DNA from: Corydoras sp. C115
Lineage: Eukaryota > Chordata > Actinopteri > Siluriformes > Callichthyidae
Assembly: GCA_019802505.1 (NCBI GenBank)
Contig: JAFMOC010000096.1
Span: 551,001 to 615,000, forward strand
Direction: 5' to 3'
DNA length: 64,000 nucleotides
Part shown: positions 1 to 9,900 of the stretch, in pieces
How positions within the stretch are numbered: the stretch's first letter is position 1
Layout: every line of letters starts with the position of its first letter
Program-made: the position numbers and the translations under genes
Notes under the pieces: generated by a model
What the model was told of the DNA's origin: nothing
Database searches by the model: none
What the model saw: the letters and a program-made list of their open reading frames with translations, nothing else

Positions 1-191
1 ATTTTCTCATCCCCACTGTGGTTTACCAAAACGTGTGGAATACTGTATCTGTAGAAATATAAATATAATCGTGTGTTAAAGTGTTTAAGTGACTAAATAA
101 AATCACGATTACAGATCGATTAATCGGGCGGTCGTCGCGTCAGTTGGGTCACTTCGGAACAAGTGCACTTGGAGAGAGTGAAAGCAAAGCA

Positions 192-192
<1 letters not shown>

Positions 193-225
<33 letters not shown>
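193..225. repeat. poly(A) tract
   Basis: An uninterrupted A run of about 33. The flanking sequence 1-190 and 226-387 is unique-looking and holds no recognisable exon. Confidence 0.9.
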
Positions 226-226
<1 letters not shown>

Positions 227-387
227 GAGCAAAGAAAAACAAAACAGGAAAAGTAACAGTTTGAGCGAAGAAATGACTTTAAAACGCGGCGACGCTTTTT
301 TTGGGGGGAATCGAAACACTTTGTTGAATCGGATCTGTAAAGTTGGTTCGGAATTACGTCACCTAAAGAATATGTTCGAGCCGTTTC

Positions 388-411
388 GGGGGGGGGGGGG
401 GGGGGGGGGGG
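388..411. repeat. poly(G) tract
   Basis: A run of about 24 G beside the CpG island. Its length is uncertain, as for any homopolymer. Confidence 0.85.
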
Positions 412-419
412 TTAGTCGG

Positions 420-1060
420 TTAGCGCGTTAGCCGCTGCGCTAACTGAGAGCCGTTCGGGGCTGGAGCCTGTTAGCGGCGCTGCCCCCGCCGCCGCCGCCG
501 CCGGACGTGAGGGGGGCTCGGGCCGAAGCTTCCGCGCTCGCCGCAGCCGTTAGCGTTAGCCCCGTTAGCATCGGAGGTGTCTGTGAGGAGGAGAGCCGCG
601 AGCAGGCGGCGTGTTTTGCCCTCACCTCCGTCCTGGAGCTCCGGGATCCCGGCGCGGGCGGGTCGGGCGGCGGTGGTCGCGGTGCGGGCTGCAGACGGTG
701 CGGGCGCTCGGTCGGCGGGGCTCGGGGGGCTCGGCTCGGGGGGGCTCGGCTCGGCTCGGCGGGCTCGCTGATCAGAGGGATCGGAGAGTGAGCGGCTCTC
801 CGCCAGCTGCTTCCATCTCTGTTTACCACGCAGCATTCTGGGACCGCGCGCGCGTCACTCGCGCCGCGCAGGCGCACCGCGGCGCGTTTGGCGCGCGCAC
901 TTCGCACCCGTTTTCGGGGGGGGGGGGGGGGAGAGAGGGGAAGAGGGCCGTCAAAGAGGGCCGGCGCGCGATTGGGTCCCGGGTTTCGAAACCTCCGGGG
1001 CTGGCGGCCCATTGGACGCCGCGGGAGCGCACATGTCTCTCTCTGTGTGGGAAATGCAAT
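420..1060 (-). promoter_or_regulatory. CpG island, probable leftward promoter / 5' exon (possibly atxn7)
   Basis: This is a very GC- and CpG-rich block in otherwise AT-rich DNA. Read on the minus strand it carries two CCAAT boxes (forward ATTGG at about 973 and 1012) and a TCCCAGAATGC match, resembling the ZNF143 site, at about 833-843. Homopurine/GGC runs follow at 480-505 and a G homopolymer at 388-411. Long open frames here are low-complexity Pro/Arg/Ala translations with no recognisable domain, so I treat it as promoter plus untranslated exon. In human, THOC7 and ATXN7 are divergent neighbours (from memory), and thoc7 begins 2.9 kb to the right reading away. That makes atxn7 the best guess, but no ataxin-7 coding sequence is visible. 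Confidence 0.45.
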
Positions 1061-1115
1061 GTTTATTATTTAAAAAATAAATAAATTAAAAATTAAAGTG
1101 TTATTATTATTATTA

Positions 1116-1404
1116 TTCATTTTTCATTCATTATCTCCCGCTTTATCCTCTATTAGGGTCGCGGTGGGGTTCCCCATGCCCATCCAGGGGAGAACGTCTC
1201 GGCCGCTGGGCAGATAGACCCAGGACAGGGCGCCAATCCATCGCTGGGCACACACTCACTCACACACACTCTATATGGGGCAATTTAGAGAACTCAATTG
1301 ACTTGATCCATGTTTTTTTGGACTGTGGGAGGAAACCGGAGAACCGGAGGAAAACCCACGCAGACGCGGGGAGAACATGGAAACTCCACCCAGATGGGGA
1401 CTTC
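1116..1404 (-). mobile_element. Mermaid/DANA-like SINE, lacking its tRNA head
   Basis: The (ATTC)n tail is on the left and the body is intact. The copy ends inside the 'GATGGGGA' part, so A and B boxes are missing. An (ATT)n tract precedes it. Confidence 0.85.
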
Positions 1405-1462
1405 GCCTATGATATTATGATATTATATATTACTTATTATTACAGGATTATCCTTAGTTCTA

Positions 1463-1780
1463 GCGGCACGGTGGAGTTAGCACGTTCACCTCTCGCAAGG
1501 GATTGTTCAAATCCCCATCTGGGTGGAGTTTCCATGTTCTCCCCACCGTGTGGGTTTTTCTCTGGGTTCTCCGGTTTCCTACAGTCCAAAAACATGGATC
1601 AAGTTATTAGTTCTCTAAATTGCCCCATATAGAGTGTCTCTATTGAGTGTGTACCCAGCGATAGATTGGCGCCCTGTCCTGGGTCTATCTGCCCAGCGCC
1701 CGAGACGTTCTCCCCTGGATGGGCATGGGGAACCCCACCGCGACCCTAATAGAGGATAAAGCGGAAGATAATGAAATGAA
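1463..1780 (+). mobile_element. Mermaid/DANA-like SINE, near full length
   Basis: The head GCGGCACGGTGG is present but the B box is mutated (GTTCAAATCC). The tail is short, ATGAAATGAA. Confidence 0.85.
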
Positions 1781-1796
1781 TTATGTCTCTATTATT

Positions 1797-1920
1797 TGCC
1801 CAGCGGGGATTGGCGGTCCCTGGGTCCTATCATGCCCATCCTAGGGAGAATGTTTTGGGCGCTGGGCAGGGAACCCCACCACGACCCTAATAGAGGATAA
1901 AGCGGGAGATAATGAATGAA
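1797..1920 (+). mobile_element. Rearranged SINE 3' fragment
   Basis: A mosaic of the SINE 3' body, including a duplicated 'CCCATCCTAGGGAGAATG' segment in the opposite sense, ending in AATGAATGAA. Confidence 0.6.
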
Positions 1921-2448
1921 TGTCTCTATTAGGGTGGCGGGGAGGGGGGGGGGTTCCCCATGCCCATCCTAGGGAGAATGTTTTGGGCGCTGGGCAGGGG
2001 GGCAATCTATCGCTGGGCACACACTCACTCACACAGACACACTCTATATGGGGCAATTTGGAGAATTCAATTGACTTGATCCATGTTTTTGGACTGTGGG
2101 AGGAAACCGGAGAACCTGGAGGAAACCCACACGGACACTTCACCTTTTTATCCAAAAAAAAAAAAAATAAATAAACAGACTGTCTTCATCTCATTCATTA
2201 TCTCCCGCTTTATCCTCTATTAGGGTCGCGGTGGGGTTCCCCATGCCCATCTTGGGGAGAACGTTTGGGGCGCTGGGCAGATAGACCCAGGACAGGGCGC
2301 CAATCCATCGCTGGGCACACACTCACTCACTCACTCACACACACACACACTCTATATGGGGCAATTTTGGAGAACTCAATTGACCTTGATCCATGTTTTT
2401 GGACTGTGGGAGGAAACCGGCGAACCCGGAGGAAACCCACGGACACTT
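1921..2448 (-). mobile_element. Two 5'-truncated SINE copies with linker
   Basis: Copies at 1921-2147 and 2191-2448 each stop at the 'CCCACACGGACAC' point. They are joined by an A-rich linker and the 16-bp sequence CAGACTGTCTTCATCT, which recurs at about 3461 and, inverted, near 10173. Confidence 0.8.
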
Positions 2449-2493
2449 AACCCTTATCTTTAAGCACTATAATTAGTATTTACAAACAAAACT

Positions 2494-3306
2494 TCCATCC
2501 ATCCTTCATCTTCCGCTTTATCCTATATTACAGATTGGGACTCGAACCGGGATTGCCAGCACTGAGAGGAGAACATGCTAAACCACTAAGCCACCGCACA
2601 CCCCAGACATTCATTCATTCATTATCTCCCGCTTTTTATCCTCTATTAGGGTCGTGGGGGGGTTCCCCATGCCCATCCTGGGGAGAACATTTCGGGCGCT
2701 GGAAACCGGAGAACCCGGAGGAAGCCCACACGGACACTTCACCCTTATCTTTAAGCTATTTCCATCCATCCTTCATCTTCCGCTTTATCCTATGATTGTG
2801 TGTGTTTGGGGGGGGGGTTCCCCATGCCCATCCTGGGGAGAACGTTTCGGGCGCTGGGCAGATAGACCCAGGACAGGGCGCCATTCCATCGCTGGGCACA
2901 CACTCACTCACACACACACACACTCTATATGGGGCAATTTGGAGAACTCAATTGACTTGATCCATGTTTTTGGACCGTGGGAGGAAACCGGAGAACCCGG
3001 AGGAAGCTCACACGGACACTTCTTTAAGCACTATAATTAGTCTAAAGACAAAAGTATTTACAAACAAAACTTCCATTCATTATCTTCCGCTTTATCCTAT
3101 ATTAGTGTTGAGGGGGGGGGGGTTCCCCATGCCCATCCAGGGGAGAACGTTTCGGGCGCTGGGCAGATACACCCAGGACGGGGTGCCAATCTATCGCTGG
3201 GCACACACTCACTCACACAGACACACTCTACATGGGGCAATTTTGAGAATTCAATTGACTTGATTCATGCTTTTGGACTGTGGGAGGAAACCGGAGAACC
3301 CGGAGG
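2494..3306 (-). repeat. Tandem array of truncated SINEs plus spacer
   Basis: SINE pieces lie at 2494-2602 (internally deleted, B-box end kept), 2608-2742, 2761-3022 and 3073-3306. Several end at the same 'CACGGACACTT' point and are followed by the same short spacer (CTTTAAGCACTATAATTAG, then ACAAACAAAACTTCCA) at about 2458 and 3024, with a shortened version near 2750. Shared breakpoints and spacers indicate tandem duplication, not independent insertion. Confidence 0.75.
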
Positions 3307-3332
3307 GGGTAAAATAAAAAAAAAAAAATAAA

Positions 3333-3340
<8 letters not shown>

Positions 3341-3378
<38 letters not shown>
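3341..3378. repeat. (AT)n microsatellite
   Basis: About 19 AT units following an A-rich stretch. Confidence 0.9.
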
Positions 3379-3382
<4 letters not shown>

Positions 3383-3476
3383 ACTAACTATAAAAACTAA
3401 AGCATGAAAAGGTCTGTTTAATATGAATGGTTGCCTTTTAAAAAAAAAAAAAAAAAAACCCAGACTGTCTTCATCT

Positions 3477-3791
3477 CATTCATTATCTCCCGCTTTATCC
3501 TCTATTAGGGTCGCGGTGGGGTTCCCCATGCCCATCCAGGGGAGAACATTTTGGGAACTGGGCAGATACACCCAGGACAGGGCGCCAATCCATCGCTGGG
3601 CACACACTCTCTCATATTGACGTGCACACAATCACACTCTATATGGTGCAATTTGGAGAACTCAATTGAACCCGGAGGAAACGCACACGGACACGGGGAG
3701 AACATGGAAACTCCACCCAGATGGGTATTCGAACCGAGAATCCCTAGCGCTGAGAGAAGAACATGCTAAACCACTAAGCCACCGTGCCGCC
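3477..3791 (-). mobile_element. Mermaid/DANA-like SINE upstream of thoc7
   Basis: Head (GCCGCCC) and tail are present, with an internal deletion around the 'CAATTGA..ACCCGGAGG' junction. Flanked by an imperfect TSD, ACTGTCTTCATCTC on the left and ACTGCCTTCATCTC on the right. It ends 145 bp before the thoc7 start codon. Confidence 0.85.
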
Positions 3792-3935
3792 CTACTGCCT
3801 TCATCTCGTTACTGATCTTCATTCCAAACTGGTTTGTGTCAATTTTAAAACCTACCAAAAGGTGGCGTTATGACTCCTCACTGTCAGTTTCATTAACAAC
3901 ACGAAGAACGTCCACTGTTCTACAGCGCTGCACGA

Positions 3936-6900
3936 ATGGGGTCTATAACTGACGGTAAACGCGCGTCGTTTGCTTTTATTTATTATGTTTTTTAACTAAA
4001 ATAAAACCAATAAAAACGTTTCTTATTTGAACAACAGCGGATATAAATATGATCGAGTGTCTCAGCAACCGTAAACCTAAAGAAAGGCTCAGTGAAGTGA
4101 GAGTTAGCTCGCGAGCCGTTAGCCTTTTACTGAATCGACAAGAAATTAAACGTTTAAAACATTTTTTTTTATTATTCCAGCTATGAAAGTATAATAAACT
4201 TATTATTAGACTAGTTAAAAATCCGTGTCGGTCATCTTATATTGTTTTAAAACGCCAAATGTGAATCGGGCTGAATATCAAACTCCTCGTCGTTCACTTC
4301 ATCAAGTGCACTTCGTTCGATTTACCACGATTTGCGGTGGCTTAGTGGTTTTGCATGTTCTCCTCTCAGTGCTGGCGATCCCGGTACGAATCCCAATCTG
4401 GGTGCAGTTTCCATGTTCTCCCTGTGTCCGTGTGGGTTCCCTCCGGGTTCTCCAGTTTCCTCCCACAGTCCAAAAACATGGATCAAGGTCAATTGTGTTC
4501 TCCACATTGCCCCATATAGAGTGTGCAGGTTGTGTGTTGAGTGTCCAAGCAGTGATAGATTGCCCCCTTATATGGGCATTATCTGCCTCAAATGCATAAG
4601 ATAATGATGAATGAATTGAAGTGTGGAGTGTTGGCCTCAGTGCTGTGATCCCCGGTACGAATCCCCATTGTTTCCCCCCTGTGTCCTGGGGTTCTCCGGT
4701 AATCTGCCACAGATCAGCCCAACAGACGTTTCTCACATGTGCCCTGTGGCCCAGCGATGGGGCGGCCTGTCCTGGGGCCCAACGTTCATCATGGGGAACC
4801 CCCCCGCGACCCTAATAGAGGATAAAGCGGAAGATAATGAAATGTCTATATAATGTCTGGGGTGTGCGGTGGCTTAATGGTTTAGCCTGTTCTCCCTCTC
4901 TGGCGAAATATCCCATCTGGTTTATGTTTCCCCGAGGGAATTTCCCTCGGGTTCTTCCCACAGTCCAAAAACATGGATAGGTGGTTCATACATTCATATA
5001 GAAGTGGTGTGCCCAGCGATAATGTATCTACGAACACTTTCTGCCCTGGATGGGCTCCCCAGTCCCCCCCGCACCACCTTAATATAGTAATATTGGTGGA
5101 AATGTGATTAATTGGGGATCTGGATTATTGCAGTTTAGCATGTTCTCCTTCCTTGTGATACTGGCGATCAACCGGTACGAAATAATAACCGCTCCTGTGG
5201 TCTGGGGTTTGACCTGTGTCTGTGTGGGTATCCTGTGGGTTCTCCGGTTTCCTCCCAGAGTCCAAAAACATGGATCAAGGTCAATTAAATTCTCTAAAGT
5301 GTCCCATGTTGCGTGTTTGTGTGAGTGAGCGTGTGCCCTGTGAAACATTGACGCCCTGTGCTGGGTGTATTTGTCCAGCACCCAAAACATTCTCCCCTGG
5401 ATGGGCATGAGGACCCCCCCCCCACCAACCCTATTAGAGAATTAAGCAGAATATATTGAAGAAACAGTATTTTCCTAGATAATTTTTCTTTTCGTCAAAA
5501 GGCGTAAACATTTAGATTGTTTTCGTTGAAATATTTAGATTGATTTATACGTTTGCAATAAAAATATCTAGTATCACAAACTGCCTTCAATGCACCAGTT
5601 CATACAGAATTTGTTTGAGTATTTAATAATAAACTCTCTGCATTAATTATTTAAGTTATAGACACATATAAATGGTTATTAAATGTGTGGTGTTTTTTTT
5701 TTATTTTTATTTTTTTTATATATAGACGAGGTCATTCGAAAGCGGCTTCTCATCGACGGTGATGGAGCCGGAGACGACAGACGCATTAACCTGCTCCTGA
5801 AAGGCTTCATTAAATGGTGTCACTCGAATGTAACGTCAGAAGAAAGGTACTTGCATGCAGGTGGATCTTCAGCGGTGCAGGAGTATGAGCTTCTGTCACA
5901 CAGCGAGGAGGATCCTGGTTTAATAAGATAAGATAAGATAAGACAAGATAAACCTTTATTTGTCCCACAATGGGGAAAGTCACATTTTTTCAGCAGCAGA
6001 TACAGAGGAGGGTGAAAGGTATCCAGGCATTAAAGAGATTTAAACTAGGAAACATTGTACTTTACATTACATTTACATTTTGGTCATTTATTGGACGCTT
6101 TTATCCAAAGCGACTTACAAGGTGAACACAGGGTTCATCAACAACAATCTAAGCAGATCGGAGCAATGAGGGTTAAGGGTCTTGCTCAAGGACCCACACT
6201 GGTAACTTCAGGGGACCTGGGATTTGAACCCCCAACCTTCAGATTGATAGCCCAACCTGGACTAAAAAAATGGCCCATGAGGTAAGGTATATATATATAA
6301 TATCACAGTATTGGTGTATCGGTACATCTAATCTTCTAATTTTAGTTATTTACAGTCCTACAGGAATGAAATGAATCAAATATTTGCACATGTGGTGTCT
6401 GATTAAGCAGCAAACAGTTATTACATACATTGAAATTCATTCATTATCCTCCAGGTTCCGTTTATCCTCTATTAGGGTCGGGGGGGGCGTTCCCCTGTGC
6501 CCATCCAGGGGAGAAAATTTCGGGCGCTGGCACGATAGACCCAGGACAGGGCACCACATCCATCGCTGGACACACACTCACTCACACAAACACACTCTAT
6601 ATGGGGGAATTTGGACAAACAGTCAATTGACCTTGATCCAGTTTTTTGGACTGTGGGAGGAAAGCGGAGAAGCACAGGAGCGAAACCCACGGGGAGAACG
6701 TGGAAACTCCACCCAGATGGGGATTCGAACCGGGAATCCCTATTGCTGAGAGGAGAACATGCTAATCACTAAGCCACCGTGCCGCCAGTTATTACGTACA
6801 GATGATTGAAATGTATTGCACCATCAATGATACTAGGGCTGCAACAACGAATCGATAAAAATCGATTATCCAAAGTATCGATAATGAATTTCCATTATCG

Positions 6901-9900
6901 AATCGTTGGGTCGCGCGATTTCCGCGTTACTCGCGATGTCGTAACCGCCTACGTCACCTGCAGCGCTTCAACAACGCTGGAAAATAATAGCGGGTTGAAC
7001 AGAACGAGGCGGAGTCTGCAAAACAAGTCGATAAATCGCACAATTGAAACACAGCCAACGCAGAAAAAAGCTCCGGTTTGATTCCAAACTGCGGGAGATT
7101 CACCTTCACACAAATAAAGAACGTGGAACATACAGCTCTGCGAACATGAACGCAGCAGCACGGTGATGATACACCACCTGAAACTAAAGCGAAAAAAGAA
7201 TCGACCGATTAATCGTTCATTCCATTCATTCATTCATTATCTTCCGCTTTATCCTCTATTAGGGTCGCGGTGGGGTTCCCCATGCCCATCCAGGGGAGAA
7301 CGTCTCGGGCGCTGGGCAGATAGACCCAGGACAGGGCGCCAATCCATCGCTGGGCACACACTCACTCACACAGACACGCTCTATATGGGGCAATTTTGAG
7401 AATTTAATTGACTTGATCCATGTTTTTGGACTGTGGGAGGAAACCGGAGAACCCGGAGGAAACCCATGCAGACACGGGGAGAACATGGAAACTCCACCCA
7501 GATGGGGATTCGAACCGCGAATCCCTAGTGCTGAGAGGCGAACGTGCTAACCACTAAGCCACCGTGCCGCCTACCGATTAATCGATTATCAAAATAATCG
7601 TTAGTTGCAGCCCTATATACCCTAAGAGAGATGAGAAAGGACTTTCATCTGCAAACAGTTCCCTGACTGGCTTCACATTTGTTCTATAGCTTTGCTCAGT
7701 ACCAGAGGATGCTGGGAAGCTTGTCACAATGTGAGTTCTCCATGGGAAAGACCCTTCTAGTCTACAACATGAACCTGCAGGAAATGGAGAACTATGAAAA
7801 AACCTCTGCTGATATTGGTGAGGCTTCATCTGCAGTTTGTTTAGAAAACCTTAAAAATCTTTGGCTTCTCAAGAGAGATGAATACTTTTCTGGTTCAGTC
7901 TGTAGTCCCATGTGTGTGTTCCACAGTACATACTGTGTACTCTGTTCTCTAATATTCAGGACCCCAATTGTACCACCACAGAGCAGGGAGTATTTGGTTG
8001 GAGTACCACCAGAACTAAATTGCCCCACAGCCTCTTGTAACCGGCCTTGTTGGGGGAATAGTTATTACCAATTTTTAAAATTGTTAAACATTTTCATTCA
8101 TTCATCATCTTCCGCTTTATCCTATTTTAGGGTCGTGGGGGGGGGCCCTCCATGGTGTGTGTTTACTGCATGCATGGGTGCGTTAAATGAGGACTAATTC
8201 TGTAGGCACTAGGGCTGTATTCAACTACATATTTTCGTAGTCGAATCTGATTCGTCAGATTTTCCCTATAGTCGACTGATAGTCGAATCAGTTAAAATTT
8301 CACCACAAGATGGCGCTATAAGCGTAGTTTTTAAAAAAGATTTTTTTAAAAATATTTTACTTGTTTTTCTAACAAAAGAAAACCTTTTTTTTTGTTTTTG
8401 TTTTTTCTTTTTTTCTTCTAGAAATGAGGATGATTTTATTTGTCAAAAGGCTATATATATATAACGAAAACAAAGACATTTCATGTAAAAACTAATGCTT
8501 AGCAGCAGCCATGGGCACCCCCATGTGGTCAAAATGGTACATTCGACTATGAGGTTCATAGTTGACTACGGTTCTCCGAATCGAATCGTCGAATCAGCGA
8601 ATATTGCAGCTCACCCCTAGTAGGCACTGTAGGCAAAATTGATCACCCACATAATCAAGCATACAGCATGTACCATATATATATACCATGTACCGCGTCT
8701 GTGGAACCAGCTCCCTAATAACATCCGAGTGGCTGACAGCCTGAATTCTTTTATAGAATAGAATTAGAATAGAATTCAACTTTATTGTCATTGCTCGGTA
8801 TGAACAACGGAATGCAGTTTGCATCCATCCAGAAGTGCTTTAGCAGATATATAAATATATACATTACAAAGTGGTAAGTAGAATATACAGATGTGAATGT
8901 ACAGATTATAAATATGAAATGTACAGCTATGATGTACAGACTAGTAGAATATACAGATGTGAATGTACAGATTATAAACAGATTATAAATATGAAATATA
9001 CAGCTATGATGTACAGACTAGTAGAATATACAGATGTAAATGTACAGATTATAAACAGATTATAAATATGAAATATACAGCTATGATGTACAGACTAGTA
9101 GAATATACAGATGTGAATGTACAGATTATAAACAGATTATAAATATGAAATATACAGCTATGATGTACAGACTAGTAGAATATACAGATGTGAATGTACA
9201 GATTATAAATATGAATTTTAAATCTCTACTTAAAACTCATCTTTTTAGGGACGCTCATAGCGATTGATCACTTTCATTAGGATTCCTCATCCGATTGTAC
9301 ATCACTGTTCTTTTTTTTAAAAATCTTTTGTAGGCATTTTACAATCTCTTACATATCTTTTATGTTTTTGTTCTATTTTTACTTTTCTTACATTCTACGG
9401 CATGTTATTGTTATTTTTACTTGCTGTTTATTTGTATTTTTCTTGTGTTTGTATGCATGTCTTTGCTGTTAAGCGCCTTGAGTTTTTAGGAAAGGCGCCA
9501 TACAAATAAATTATTATTATTATTATTATTATATTTATAAACGACATTATTTCATATGATCTGATCATCGCAGGCAGCTTGAGGCGCTGGACAAGGAGCT
9601 TCAGCAACTGTCCCAAATCAAAGAAAATGTGGAAGACAAGGTGAGTCAAAAGTGCTCCGAATTCCTTTTATGAGTGAATGCAGTCCATCCAAATGAAGTT
9701 CAAACCTTATGTTCTTTGTTCCTCAGTTGGAGCTGCGCAAGAAGCAGTTCCATGTTCTACTCAGTACCATCCAGGAACTTCAGCAGACTCTGGAGAGTGA
9801 GTCAGAATGTTTTACCTCTGATTGATTTTTCTACGGTGGCTTAGTGGTCAGCACGTTCTCCTCTCAGCGTTAGGGATTCCCGGTTCGAATCCCCATCTGG

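Noticed and set aside
440..1012. 190-codon minus-strand open frame in the CpG island
   Set aside because: Low-complexity Pro/Arg/Ala composition expected from GC-rich DNA, no domain, and overlapping open frames in other phases.
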